This document shows positions 1 through 9,342 of a DNA stretch of 64,000 bases, piece by piece. The stretch lies in NCBI GenBank assembly GCA_013285465.1, contig CP053449.1, positions 1,884,735 through 1,948,734 on the forward strand, written 5' to 3'. Under the pieces are notes generated by a model. The model was not told the origin of the DNA. It was given only the letters and a program-made list of their open reading frames with translations, and ran no database searches. Positions within the stretch are counted from its first letter, which is position 1, and the number at the start of each line of letters is the position of its first letter. Origin of the DNA: Pseudomonadota bacterium (GTDB lineage Bacteria > Pseudomonadota > Alphaproteobacteria > Micavibrionales > CSBR16-224). The translations under genes and the position numbers were made by a program.

Positions 1-1404
1 AAACTGAGCAGTCTGTTCCCGAATGTTCTGGCCTATTCCTTCGTGCATTTGAAGCCGCCCAAAAAGGCCAAAGTCAAAAGCAAACATAATTCCTATCTGA
101 TTGCCGCCCTGCCCTCGACGGAGCATATGCGCCGCCTTGAGGGTATTTTGAAGGAATCACGCGTCGATATTGCAGGTCTGGCCTTCCTGCCTGTTGAATC
201 CTCGCATTTTGCCGGAGCTTTCATTGATAAGCTGACAAAAAAATCGAGCAAGAAAAAAGACAAAGATGCGCCGACCTCGCGCTGGACGCTGATGATCAGT
301 CACCATGAAACGGGCGGTCTCAGGCAGATTTTCACCAAAGACGGAACGCTGGCTCTGACGCGTCTGACGCCGCTGGCCGATAACTCACCCGAAAACCCGA
401 ACTGGGTGGAGGAGCTGTATCACGAATTTACCGGTACGATGGGCTATATCTCGCGTTTCGGCTTCTCGACGGCGGACGGGCTGGATATCGTCATCATTTG
501 CAACGAGAACAATAAAAAAGAGCTGCAAGGCCGCGACTTCAAAGGCGCGAATTTACATCTTTATACCGTGGACGAAGCTGCAAAAGTCTTTGGTTTTTCC
601 ATTTCCAGCAAACGGAAAAACCCGAATGACCAATATGCGGATTTGTTGCATGCAGGTTGGCTGGCCCGCCAGCGCCGGCTGAAAATGCCGTTCAAAATCG
701 GCTGGATCGAAAAAATCGCCGTACCGCGTCAGGTTGCAAAATCAGCCTCCGGCGTTTTGGCGCTCGGGATGCTGGCACTCTCTTATCTGGCTTTTACAAC
801 CTGGCAGCAATATACGGATTTCCAGCAGGATATCGCCGACCGCGAGGGTAATAAGCGTATTTTGGAACAGGAATACGAGCAGGAAGCCAAGATCTTTGAT
901 GTGCTGCCTGTCCGTCCGAAAACCGTGCGCACCACACTGGAGATGAAAGACAAAATTGAGGATAGTACGCTTTATTCCTATTCCGTTTTAGAAAAAGTGA
1001 ATGGCGTCATCAAGGACCGGGCTACATTGCTGAGCCTGACCTATGACGACAAAAGAACGCCAGATGAAGAAATTGTCGATAAAAAGCCGCAAGCCAGAAC
1101 CGGACTTGCCGGATTGCGCAGCGATAATGAAAACCACTTCTCTGTTTTTGTCCGCTTCCGTTTGCCGGATAAAATGCCGATCGAAGAAAAAATCAAAACC
1201 GTTGATGCGGTCAAACTGTCTTTTGAACGCAGCTTTCCCGGTATGAAGGCCGAAGTCACAAAACAATACGGCAGCACTGCCGATCAGATGACTGACGGCG
1301 CTTTAAGCGGCAATTTTCAGGACAATGAAAAGAAAAACAAGCAGCAGAACATGCGCCCTGAAGAAAATTACGCTGAAATTATGCTGAAAGGTGCGCGCAT
1401 ATGA
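1..1404 (+). CDS. PilM/PilN-like pilus assembly protein, 5'-truncated
   Basis: The reading frame is open from base 1, so the gene starts outside the window; the first internal start candidate is GTG at 43. The visible part has a soluble region of about 240 residues, one membrane segment near bases 735-800 (GVLALGMLALSYLAF), then a charged helical region and a globular tail of about 180 residues. This bitopic layout and the position directly before a PilO-like gene match the inner-membrane alignment proteins of type IV pili and type II secretion (MshI, PilM+PilN, GspL). Sequence similarity is too low for me to assign a symbol. It overlaps the next gene by 4 bases (ATGA), implying translational coupling. 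A different bitopic scaffold cannot be excluded. Confidence 0.7.
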   Translation, partial: KLSSLFPNVLAYSFVHLKPPKKAKVKSKHNSYLIAALPSTEHMRRLEGILKESRVDIAGLAFLPVESSHFAGAFIDKLTKKSSKKKDKDAPTSRWTLMISHHETGGLRQIFTKDGTLALTRLTPLADNSPENPNWVEELYHEFTGTMGYISRFGFSTADGLDIVIICNENNKKELQGRDFKGANLHLYTVDEAAKVFGFSISSKRKNPNDQYADLLHAGWLARQRRLKMPFKIGWIEKIAVPRQVAKSASGVLALGMLALSYLAFTTWQQYTDFQQDIADREGNKRILEQEYEQEAKIFDVLPVRPKTVRTTLEMKDKIEDSTLYSYSVLEKVNGVIKDRATLLSLTYDDKRTPDEEIVDKKPQARTGLAGLRSDNENHFSVFVRFRLPDKMPIEEKIKTVDAVKLSFERSFPGMKAEVTKQYGSTADQMTDGALSGNFQDNEKKNKQQNMRPEENYAEIMLKGARI

Positions 1405-2075
1405 TGGACACCCTCCGCATTATCGGTCCCAGATTGCTGGCAACACTTGGTGTGCTGGTGGCCTTTAACCTCGCCTTATTTGCAACATGGTTTCTGTGGG
1501 CCACGCCAATGCGGACCGATGCGGAAAGAAACCTGCGCAAGCTTGACGGCGAAATCAAAAAATTGCGCAGCTCTATCGTGAATATCAAAGACGAAATGAT
1601 CTATTACAATGACAATATAGATAAATTTAATGCTTTGAAGGACAAGGGCTTCATTCTGTCCGGAGAGGAAGACAACACCCAGGCGCAGGTCTTTGACTTC
1701 ATCTCGGCACAGCGCACGGCAAACCGCATTATCAATATGCAGTATGAAATTACGGAACCGACCACCATTAAAAGCCGTGAAATTGAATTAACCAAGCATA
1801 TGCTGCAAAAGCGCCAGATTACGCTGTCCAATATTGCCGCCTTTTTTGATACGGATATCTTCCGTATGATACACCAGTTAAATACGCAGGCTGCCGGACA
1901 TACGCGCATTACCTCGGTTTCTTTGGTCAGACCCAACCCCGACAATTTCGAGAAATCTTTGGAACGTATTGCGCTTGGCACGCAAGAGGGGTTAATAACG
2001 GCAACGATCCTGCTGGACTGGTATAATATGGCACCATTGCCTGAGGAGAATTTGCCGACAACACCGCGCCGCTGA
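1401..2075 (+). CDS. PilO/MshJ-like inner-membrane pilus alignment protein
   Basis: The 224-residue protein has a short cytoplasmic start, one membrane segment at about residues 12-35 (LLATLGVLVAFNLALFATWF), a coiled-coil stretch (about 40-75) and a small periplasmic domain. That is the size and topology of PilO, which dimerises with PilN and links the inner membrane to the secretin through PilP. The start ATG overlaps the upstream stop as ATGA, so the two products are probably made in fixed ratio. Assignment rests on topology, size and neighbours rather than on a diagnostic motif. About 100 bases with no clear gene follow before the next start. Confidence 0.68.
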   Translation: MMDTLRIIGPRLLATLGVLVAFNLALFATWFLWATPMRTDAERNLRKLDGEIKKLRSSIVNIKDEMIYYNDNIDKFNALKDKGFILSGEEDNTQAQVFDFISAQRTANRIINMQYEITEPTTIKSREIELTKHMLQKRQITLSNIAAFFDTDIFRMIHQLNTQAAGHTRITSVSLVRPNPDNFEKSLERIALGTQEGLITATILLDWYNMAPLPEENLPTTPRR

Positions 2076-2174
2076 ACAAATGGCACGGAAACATTTTGGA
2101 AGAATTGCCGCGCGGAGCAAAAACCTCTATCTTAAAAAAGAAGTGTTTCGCGCATAACAGTATCTTAGGGATAT

Positions 2175-2702
2175 ATGAAAGAATATTTTGTACGGATTTT
2201 GTGTTTTGCCTGCCTCTGCGCATTTTTGATGGTGCCGCAGCAGGCTGTTTTTGCGCAAAATTCCGCCGCAGACGTTATCGGCGCCGTCAACGGCACGGCG
2301 GACACGCCGCAGAACGGAGCGGAACCCGCGCCCATAGATCCGAAAGCCGCACCTTACGGCAAAAGCCTGTTTTTTACGGATGAAGAAATTTCCGCTATTC
2401 AGCGTTCCTTGCTTGGCATCAGCCCGACAGGTGACACGCAATCCAACAAACCGAAAAAACCGCGTATTCTGAAATTATCCGGCGTTCTTTACAAATCGCC
2501 TGAGGATTGGGTCGTCTGGCTGAACGGCCAGCGCGTCACGCCGAAAAACATCCTGCCCGAGATTATCAATATCGAGGTTGAACCGACCAAAATCCATCTG
2601 AAATGGTTTGATTACGGCTTTAACGATGTTATTTTTATCACATTGCGCCCGAACCAGTTTTACGATATCGAGACGGGGCTTTTGCTACCCGGAAAAGGAT
2701 AA
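2175..2702 (+). CDS. PilP/MshK-like periplasmic pilus protein
   Basis: The 175-residue protein starts with a signal peptide (charged MKEYFVR, then a hydrophobic stretch ending AVFAQ, predicted cleavage near residue 28). A Pro/Ala-rich spacer follows, then a compact C-terminal domain that begins near residue 95 (ILKLSGVLYKSPEDWVVWLN) and is likely a small beta fold. Between a PilO-like gene and the other pilus genes, this is the expected place for PilP or MshK, which bridge the inner-membrane complex and the secretin. There is no lipobox, unlike typical PilP, so it resembles MshK more. An AGGG run 6 bases upstream supports the start. It ends two bases before the next ATG. Confidence 0.62.
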   Translation: MKEYFVRILCFACLCAFLMVPQQAVFAQNSAADVIGAVNGTADTPQNGAEPAPIDPKAAPYGKSLFFTDEEISAIQRSLLGISPTGDTQSNKPKKPRILKLSGVLYKSPEDWVVWLNGQRVTPKNILPEIINIEVEPTKIHLKWFDYGFNDVIFITLRPNQFYDIETGLLLPGKG

Positions 2703-2704
2703 GC

Positions 2705-3475
2705 ATGGCAACGAAAACTTCAAAAAAAACCGCAAAAAAAGCAGCCGCCATTTCCATGAAAGATGTCGCCGCCGATTACGGTAACGGCAATGTCGTGGAA
2801 CATGTGAGTTTTAATGTTCATACCGGAGAAACCTTCGGCATGATGGGACTGAACGGCGTCGGGAAAACCACCCTGATTAAAATCATGCTGGGATTGATGC
2901 CGGCCAGTGCGGGGGAAACAAAGATTTTCAACACCCAGATCCTTGACCGTAAAAGCAAGGAAAAGCTGGCCTATCTTCCCGAAAAATTTGAACCGCCCGC
3001 TTTTCTGACGGGGATGGAATTTATCAAATTTTCCCTGTCCATGTATAAAACCCCGTTTCATGAACTGACGGTGCTTGAGGCTGCCGAAAGACTGGCGCTC
3101 GACCCCGATGCGCTGTTCCGCCGTGTACACACCTATTCAAAAGGTATGAAGCAAAAAACCGGCCTGCTTGGCACAATCCTGACCGACTGTCCGCTGCTGA
3201 TACTGGATGAGCCGATGTCGGGTCTTGACCCTTTGGCGCGCGTATTGGTGAAAGACGAAATCGTCGCTTGCCGTGAAAAAGGCATGACGATTTTTCTGAG
3301 TTCGCACATCCTGGCTGATATGGATGAGATATGCGATCGCGTCACGATTGTCCATGACGGCGGTTTGCAATTCCTTGGAACTCCCAAAGAGCTGAAGAAG
3401 GAAACCAAGGAAGACTATTTAGAACGTGCCTTTTTGAAAAAAATCGGTACAGTAGATAAGAAAAAGGCTGCTTGA
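2705..3475 (+). CDS. ABC transporter ATPase, PilH-like
   Basis: The 256-residue ATP-binding subunit has Walker A GLNGVGKT, a signature loop YSKGMKQK typical of ABC-2 type exporters, Walker B LLILDEP with a following D-loop, and the H-loop SSH. A basic Ala/Lys N-terminal tail precedes the fold. It carries no membrane segment and must pair with a permease; the only one nearby is the ABC-2 protein at 11181-12017 at the far end of the same locus. In Myxococcus xanthus an ABC transporter (PilG, PilH, PilI) is required for type IV pili, and this gene matches PilH in kind and context. The substrate is unknown. AAGGA precedes the ATG by 6 bases. Confidence 0.82.
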   Translation: MATKTSKKTAKKAAAISMKDVAADYGNGNVVEHVSFNVHTGETFGMMGLNGVGKTTLIKIMLGLMPASAGETKIFNTQILDRKSKEKLAYLPEKFEPPAFLTGMEFIKFSLSMYKTPFHELTVLEAAERLALDPDALFRRVHTYSKGMKQKTGLLGTILTDCPLLILDEPMSGLDPLARVLVKDEIVACREKGMTIFLSSHILADMDEICDRVTIVHDGGLQFLGTPKELKKETKEDYLERAFLKKIGTVDKKKAA

Positions 3476-3509
3476 AGAACGACCTCTAATCCTTACTGGG
3501 AAGATAAAA

Positions 3510-5939
3510 ATGACCGACGAGACAAAACAGGAAAATCCGGAAATCACAGCACCCGAACAGGCTGGCGCCGAAACCGCACCGCCTGCAGCGGATGATGGGG
3601 CATCTTCTCTGTCGGATGGCGGCCTGACACTGGATGACAGCGAGCCTGAAATTCCGCAACCGACGGAAGCGCCAACGGAAAAGCCTGCGGATGATATCCC
3701 TGAAACCAGCCTTTCCCTTGAAATGGATGAGCCGGAACCCGTTGCGCCCGCCCCTGCGGAAGAAGCGCCCGCACCGGTAGAGACTGCCGCGGAGGTGCCG
3801 GTCACAGAAGCTCCCGCAATAGAAGACAACGCTGCGGCACCTGTTTTTGACGATAACGGCGCAACGCAGGAAACGGCACCGCCGGCCGAAGAGCCGGTCA
3901 TGACCTCCCCGATACAGGAAGAACCCTCTTTTGCTGAAAATCCGGCAATTGAGACGCCTGTTGCAGATGCTCCGGCGGAACCTGCCGCGATGACCGGTAC
4001 GGAAATGCCGCCTCCGCCGCCTATTGCCGAAGCCCCGCAAGATGATTTCGGTGATGATGCGGGTGGCGCATTTGATGAATTCCCCGGCGATGATACTGCC
4101 GCATTCGGCGGTGGTGATGACGGATTTGGCGGCGATGATTTCGGTGATGATGACGGTTTCCCGTCAGAAGACGGCATGATGCCGCCGCCGGAAAAATCCG
4201 GTTCAAAAAAGAAAATCCTGATGGCCGGTGGCGCATTAGCGCTGGCCGCCATTGTCGGCGGCGGCTATTTCGTTCTATCTTCCGCAGGCGAGGTTACCCC
4301 GCCGCCCAAACGCGTGGCGAAAGTCGCTCCGCAGGACCCCGGCCCCGCACCCAAAAATGATTTTGCCGCTGCAAATACGGGCAGTGATAGCAGCAGCGGA
4401 AGTGATGTGATCGGCATGGCGGCACCGCCGCAACCGACCCCCTTGACCAACACTGACAATCTGGATACCGGTTTTGGTGAAAAGACAGAGCTGGCGGCAG
4501 TTGCCGTTGAGAAAACCAGTGCCGTCCCCCCGACAGATTCATGGACGATGAGCGATGAAGGCAGCACCGATGATATGCCCGGCGATCTCGCGGCTTTCGG
4601 TGATGCTTCTGCAGATGATGCCCTCACAGGAGATGCTTTGGCAGACGGTGCCGAAGATACGGCAATAACTGCACAAACAGCGGATACCGGAACGGCATCC
4701 GATTACGACCCGTCGCGGGAAACCGTGACTGTGACTGGCCTTGATGACGGCGCATTGCCGCCGCCGCCCGTTGATACGGAAGCCGATGCCGCACCGCTGG
4801 ACTTCACCGGAACCGGGGACGATGCTGCGGCAGAAGCAAGCACGGAGACAACGGACGCAGAAAAAACATCTGCTGAAAGCGATATTGTTGCGGACACGGC
4901 TACGGATGATCCGCTGACAGCATTGGAAGCAGAGGATTCGCTGGCCGGAGAAAACGGTTTTACGGATTCCCCGCCTGTCGCCATTTCCGATCTGGAACCG
5001 CCCGGCATGATGGGTACGCAAACAAGCACAAGCACCGTAGAAACGCCGCAAATCGAGACAGCCACAATCAAGAAGGCTGTTGATCCGCTGGCGGAACCTG
5101 CCGTTAAAGCCGCTATTGCGCCGAAAGCGCATGATCCGTTAACTCCGGCGCCCGCCCCCGGTGAGCCGCCGCCGATTTTGTCCAGCACCACGCAGGTCAA
5201 AGACATGATGCCGCCGACAAAGCCGGAATTAACTCCTGCGGAACAGGCGCGTATCGAACAGGCACGCATGGCGATGTCGCAGGGACAGCTTGAAGGTGAT
5301 GCGATTGAAGAACATAAAAAGACTCTGCGTGAAGTGCCGGCGAAGGAGGCCATGATCCGCCCGCTGCCGAAATCCTATCTGATCATGAAACGCGCCGACG
5401 GTAAAGCCGGTCAAGCAATCGAGGCACCGCAGCCGCAAGCAGGGACGTCTTTGGCAAATATTTCCAGCAAGCCGGATTTAATGGGACAGGCCGTCGCCGA
5501 ACAACGTGCGGGGAATACCGCTGCCGCATTGCAGACATATGAGAAAATCCTCAGCGACAACCCGTCGGATCTGAATGCGCTGACAAACATGCTGGGTATT
5601 CTGCGCAAGCAGCATAGTACGCTGGCACTGGAAAAGCTGACCGAACTGCACAGCCTGTACCCCCGCCATCCGGGTGTTGCCGCGCAGCTGGCCGTCACCT
5701 ATGCCGATAAGAAAAGCTATCGGGAGGCGCTGCATTATTTCGATATTGCGGCTTCTTTGGATACGCCGAACGCCTATTACCCGTTCAGCAAAGGAGTTAT
5801 CCTTGACCGAATGGGGCGCAGAGGCGAGGCAAACAGCTATTATCAGGAAGCGCTCACGATGCTGGAACAGGGCAAAACAGGCCGCCAGCAGGTTCCGCTG
5901 AACGCCCTGCGCAGACGTCTCGGCATTCCCGCCTATTAA
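3510..5939 (+). CDS. Large acidic membrane-anchored TPR protein of the pilus locus
   Basis: The 809-residue protein has three parts. Residues 1-230 are a disordered, highly acidic Pro/Ala/Glu/Asp region with Gly-Asp runs near the end. A single membrane segment lies at about 232-258 (ILMAGGALALAAIVGGGYFV). A long low-complexity periplasmic stretch then leads to TPR repeats from about residue 650 (for example TAAALQTYEKILSDNPSDLN). TPR proteins with one membrane span accompany MSHA pili (MshN) and other type IV pilus loci, where they help secretin assembly, but this one is much longer. The low-complexity DNA produces long antisense frames that are not genes. GGGAAG lies just upstream of the start. 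Confidence 0.75.
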   Translation: MTDETKQENPEITAPEQAGAETAPPAADDGASSLSDGGLTLDDSEPEIPQPTEAPTEKPADDIPETSLSLEMDEPEPVAPAPAEEAPAPVETAAEVPVTEAPAIEDNAAAPVFDDNGATQETAPPAEEPVMTSPIQEEPSFAENPAIETPVADAPAEPAAMTGTEMPPPPPIAEAPQDDFGDDAGGAFDEFPGDDTAAFGGGDDGFGGDDFGDDDGFPSEDGMMPPPEKSGSKKKILMAGGALALAAIVGGGYFVLSSAGEVTPPPKRVAKVAPQDPGPAPKNDFAAANTGSDSSSGSDVIGMAAPPQPTPLTNTDNLDTGFGEKTELAAVAVEKTSAVPPTDSWTMSDEGSTDDMPGDLAAFGDASADDALTGDALADGAEDTAITAQTADTGTASDYDPSRETVTVTGLDDGALPPPPVDTEADAAPLDFTGTGDDAAAEASTETTDAEKTSAESDIVADTATDDPLTALEAEDSLAGENGFTDSPPVAISDLEPPGMMGTQTSTSTVETPQIETATIKKAVDPLAEPAVKAAIAPKAHDPLTPAPAPGEPPPILSSTTQVKDMMPPTKPELTPAEQARIEQARMAMSQGQLEGDAIEEHKKTLREVPAKEAMIRPLPKSYLIMKRADGKAGQAIEAPQPQAGTSLANISSKPDLMGQAVAEQRAGNTAAALQTYEKILSDNPSDLNALTNMLGILRKQHSTLALEKLTELHSLYPRHPGVAAQLAVTYADKKSYREALHYFDIAASLDTPNAYYPFSKGVILDRMGRRGEANSYYQEALTMLEQGKTGRQQVPLNALRRRLGIPAY

Positions 5940-5989
5940 GGGCTGATATGTGCCTGACCAATAGCTCTTCGCGAAAAGGATGATCATCC

Positions 5990-6832
5990 GTGCCGTCCCT
6001 TCCGATATCTTCGGCTTTGCCGCCATTTCCCTTCTGGCTTGTCACCGGCGGTGTTTTTGTGCTGGGGCTGTTTCTGGGCAGTTTTGTCAGCGCCTTGTCA
6101 TGGCGGATGCCGCGCGGCTATTCCATTTTAACGATTGAAGGCAGTCAACGCTCCATCTGTCCGCATTGCCGGACACCGCTGGGGGCAAAAGACCTTGTGC
6201 CGCTGTTTTCTTATCTTTTTTCCGGCGGCAAATGCCGTCACTGCCACAAAAAGATTAGTCGGCGCTACCCGCTCATCGAACTGATTACGGCCGTGTTTTG
6301 CACGGTTATTTTTGCCTTTACCGCATTTGCGCAGGCATCATTGCCCGGCTTTATCATTATGATGATGCTGGCGCTTGTCCTCTCGGCCATGTTTGCGATT
6401 GATCTGGAACATAAAATTATCCCGGACAGACTGAATATCGCCGTCGCCGTTTTGGGGATTGCCGCTCTTGTGCTGCCCTCTATAACGGCAGAGACGCCTT
6501 TGGCAACACTGGGGGATACACTGGTGACCGCCACTGTGGCCGCTGCCGTTTACGGCGTTCTTCCCATCGCAATTCGCTATATTTTTCTGCTGGTCATGAA
6601 AAAGGACGGGCTTGGTTTCGGCGATATAAAATTTTTTGCGGCAGCAGGTTTATGGCTCGGTCTGCCTGCCCTGCCGCTTTTTTTAATAATGTCCGGATTT
6701 GGCGGCGTTCTGCTTGGTCTTTTCTGGAAAAAAGCAACGGGAGAAGACGCATTTCCCTTCGGTCCGGCATTGATTATCGCTTTTACGGTCTGTTTATGCC
6801 TGCCGGAGAAAATTCTTTCTGCGTTTTTATAG
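5990..6832 (+). CDS. pilD: Prepilin peptidase / N-methyltransferase (PilD family)
   Basis: The 280-residue polytopic protein cleaves the leader of prepilins at Gly-Phe and methylates the new N-terminus. It shows the N-terminal zinc-binding region with paired cysteines (CPHCRTPLG and CRHCHKKIS). The two catalytic aspartates of the A24 aspartic protease family follow, in DLEHKIIPDRLN and in GFGDIKFF (the GxGD motif). About seven or eight hydrophobic segments are present and the length is normal for PilD. The start is GTG, with AAAAGGA about 9 bases upstream; the ATG at 5980 is in another frame. Its substrates are presumably the two prepilins at 14-16 kb. Confidence 0.93.
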   Translation: MPSLPISSALPPFPFWLVTGGVFVLGLFLGSFVSALSWRMPRGYSILTIEGSQRSICPHCRTPLGAKDLVPLFSYLFSGGKCRHCHKKISRRYPLIELITAVFCTVIFAFTAFAQASLPGFIIMMMLALVLSAMFAIDLEHKIIPDRLNIAVAVLGIAALVLPSITAETPLATLGDTLVTATVAAAVYGVLPIAIRYIFLLVMKKDGLGFGDIKFFAAAGLWLGLPALPLFLIMSGFGGVLLGLFWKKATGEDAFPFGPALIIAFTVCLCLPEKILSAFL

Positions 6833-6841
6833 TTTCTTAAC

Positions 6842-6866
6842 CTCCTACTGCGTAATCTAGTAGGAG
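6842..6866 (+). other. Inverted repeat upstream of pilT
   Basis: Perfect 8-base arms CTCCTACT (6842-6849) and AGTAGGAG (6859-6866) are separated by 9 bases, just after the prepilin peptidase stop. The right arm contains AGGAG, so the hairpin could hide a ribosome-binding sequence if translation began at ATG 6880. There is no following T tract, so it is a poor terminator. Confidence 0.5.
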
Positions 6867-6906
6867 ACGTTTCTGCCGAATGACAAAAAAAGGGGGGCAT
6901 ATAACG

Positions 6907-8064
6907 GTGGACATTACGGAACTTTTGGCTTTTACGCTTAAAAACGGCGCATCTGACCTTCATTTAAGCGGTACCAACTCACCCATCGTCCGCGTTGACG
7001 GGGAGCTGAGACGAATCAAGGCCGACCCGCTGACACATGACATGATTCAGGCCATGCTCTATTCCATCATGACGGAGGAGCAGCGCTCGGAATACGAACG
7101 CGATCTGGAAATCGATTTCGCCATTTCCTTTGGCGAAAGCGCCCGTTTCCGTGTCAACGCCTTTACCAACAGACACGGCTCTGCTGCCGTTTTTCGTATC
7201 ATTCCGCATGAAATGCCGACGCTGGAGGAATTGAACCTGCCGCCGATTATCCGCAGTCTTTCCCGCCTTGAAAAAGGCATCGTGCTGGTCACGGGGCCGA
7301 CAGGTAGCGGTAAATCAACAACACTGGCCGCCATGATTAACTATATCAACCGCCGTATGTCCAAACATATTCTGACGGTTGAGGATCCGGTGGAGTTTTT
7401 TCACTCCTCCATCAAATGTCTGGTGAACCACCGTGAGGTCGGCACCGATACCAAATCCTTTGCCCGGGCGCTGAAAAGTGCCCTGCGTGAGGATCCCGAC
7501 GTTATTCTGGTTGGTGAGATGCGTGACCATGAGACCATCGCCCTTGCCCTGACCGCAGCTGAAACGGGTCACCTTGTTTTCGGAACCCTGCACTCCAACT
7601 CTTGTGCCAAAACCATTGACCGTATCATCGACGTGTTTCCCGCAGCGGAAAAAGCGATGGTACGCGCGATGCTGGCCAGTTCCATTCAAGGCGTTGTGGC
7701 ACAGACACTACTGCGAAAAGCCGGCGGCGGCCGTTGTGCCGCACAGGAAATTATGGTGGGGACAAACGCCGTCCGTAACCTGATCCGCGAAAACCAGTTG
7801 GCGCAGATTTATTCCATGATTCAAACCGGTGCCCGTTACGGCATGCAGACCATGGAAGATGCTGTGACAGATCTTCTTGAAGGCGGTATGATCACGCCGG
7901 AAACGGCCAAGGAAGCTCTGGCGGAAGCCGGCGGCGAAGTCAGCGACTTTGACGATGAGGATGAAGCACCGCTGCCGGGCGGCGGCGCACCTGCCGGGCA
8001 AGCCCCTGCTCCCGGAGCACCTCCCGCAGGTGCGGAAGGTGATGAGGGAGGATATTCGTTTTGA
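6907..8064 (+). CDS. pilT: Type IV pilus retraction ATPase PilT
   Basis: This hexameric cytoplasmic ATPase of the GspE/PilT family powers pilus disassembly. From GTG 6907 the N-terminus reads MDITELLAFTLKNGASDLHL, the canonical PilT start, and GGGGGG lies about 10 bases upstream; ATG 6880 would add nine atypical residues. Visible motifs are Walker A GPTGSGKST (about residue 130), the Asp box, Walker B LVGEMRD (about 200) and the His box with GHLVFGTLHSNS. The C-terminal tail of about 40 residues is acidic, then Gly/Pro/Ala-rich, which is longer than usual. It ends with a 4-base overlap (TTGA) with the next ATPase gene, indicating coupled translation. Confidence 0.93.
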   Translation: MDITELLAFTLKNGASDLHLSGTNSPIVRVDGELRRIKADPLTHDMIQAMLYSIMTEEQRSEYERDLEIDFAISFGESARFRVNAFTNRHGSAAVFRIIPHEMPTLEELNLPPIIRSLSRLEKGIVLVTGPTGSGKSTTLAAMINYINRRMSKHILTVEDPVEFFHSSIKCLVNHREVGTDTKSFARALKSALREDPDVILVGEMRDHETIALALTAAETGHLVFGTLHSNSCAKTIDRIIDVFPAAEKAMVRAMLASSIQGVVAQTLLRKAGGGRCAAQEIMVGTNAVRNLIRENQLAQIYSMIQTGARYGMQTMEDAVTDLLEGGMITPETAKEALAEAGGEVSDFDDEDEAPLPGGGAPAGQAPAPGAPPAGAEGDEGGYSF

Positions 8065-9203
8065 GCGGCATTGTTATTTACAGCTATCTCGAAGAAATGG
8101 TCGAAAACAAGGCCAGCGATCTGTATATCACGGTCGGACTGCCGCCGACGATGCGTATCGAAAACGAGCTAAAAGCGCTTGATTCAAACCCGCTGGCTCC
8201 CGATACCGTGCAGGATATGCTGTCCAAGGTTTTAACCAGCCGCCAGCGCCGCGAATATGAAAGCACGATGGAGCTGAACCTTGCCCTTGATATGGGCGAT
8301 AGCGGCCGTTTCCGTGTCAATGTCCTGCGCCAGAAACAGTTCCCTGCTATGGTGATCCGGCGTATCACATCACAGATCCCCAGTTTCGAAGAACTGCATC
8401 TGCCTGATATTTTTCGGACGCTCGCGCTGAAAAAACGCGGATTGATCCTGATTTCCGGTGTTACCTCATCGGGTAAGTCGACCTCGCTTGCCTCGATGGT
8501 TGATTACCGCAATCAGAATATGGGCGGCCATATCATCACCATTGAAGATCCGATTGAATATGCGCATGACCATAAAAAAAGCATTATCACCCAGCGCGAA
8601 GTCGGGATTGACACCCAATCCTATCAGGTTGCGCTGAAAAACGCACTGCGGCAAAAACCCGATGCTATTCTGGTCGGCGAGATCCGTGATGCGGAGGTTA
8701 TGGAGATGGCTTTGAACGCTGCGGAAACCGGGCATCTGTGCCTGTCCACCATTCACACTAATAACGCCATTCAGGCCATTGAACGCATGATCAGCCTTTT
8801 CCCCGAAGAGAGGCATAATCAGGTGCGGATCGCTCTCTCCATGAATTTGAGCGCAATTGTCGGCCAGCGTCTTGTGAACAACAAATACGGCGGTCTGACC
8901 CCCGCCCTTGAGATTTTGCTGAATGAAGCCCTGATTAAGGATCATATTCTCAAAGGCGAAACCAGTAAAATCCGCGAAGTGATGGCCAATAACACCACAT
9001 CGGGCATGATGCTGTTCGATGACTGCCTGTTCAAACTGTTCCGCGAAGATTTCATCGACGAGAATACGGCTATTGCGGAATGCGACATCCCCAGCGACAT
9101 GAAGATGCGTATCCAGCAATACCGCATGTCAGGTGTCGTCAATGAAGGCGGAGAAAAATCAGGAGCCTTTGATCAGGTTGACACCTCCAAACTCTCTCTT
9201 TAA
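8061..9203 (+). CDS. Second PilT-family ATPase, PilU-like
   Basis: The 380-residue paralog of the preceding gene is again a GspE/PilT ATPase. It has Walker A GVTSSGKST (about 132), an Asp box ITIEDPIEY, Walker B LVGEIRD and the His-box segment GHLCLSTIHTNN. The GVTSSGKST variant is more like PilU than PilT, and PilU genes usually sit directly after pilT. PilU works with PilT in retraction under load. The start is TTG, which overlaps the pilT stop; GGGAGG lies 8 bases upstream. No extension ATPase (PilB) is encoded in the window. Confidence 0.9.
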   Translation: MSGIVIYSYLEEMVENKASDLYITVGLPPTMRIENELKALDSNPLAPDTVQDMLSKVLTSRQRREYESTMELNLALDMGDSGRFRVNVLRQKQFPAMVIRRITSQIPSFEELHLPDIFRTLALKKRGLILISGVTSSGKSTSLASMVDYRNQNMGGHIITIEDPIEYAHDHKKSIITQREVGIDTQSYQVALKNALRQKPDAILVGEIRDAEVMEMALNAAETGHLCLSTIHTNNAIQAIERMISLFPEERHNQVRIALSMNLSAIVGQRLVNNKYGGLTPALEILLNEALIKDHILKGETSKIREVMANNTTSGMMLFDDCLFKLFREDFIDENTAIAECDIPSDMKMRIQQYRMSGVVNEGGEKSGAFDQVDTSKLSL

Positions 9204-9342
9204 ATGCCGCTTTTACAGACAGTGCGGTTCCGCGACAAAATATACCGCCGGGAAAAGTGTTTTTCCCCTTCTCATGCCAGTTAAAAACCGCTAGAATTTT
9301 GCAAAGCGAGTTTATTTGCAAAAGAACAGGTTAATACACGCC

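Noticed and set aside
2096-2383. Plus-strand frame of 95 codons overlapping the PilP-like gene
   Set aside because: Arg/Cys-rich out-of-frame reading of the signal-peptide gene start, which has the better ribosome site.
3419-4252. Long minus-strand frame of 277 codons, Ser/Gly/Ala-rich
   Set aside because: It is antisense to the low-complexity acidic part of the TPR gene; the composition follows from codon bias of the sense strand and it has no ribosome site or recognisable fold.
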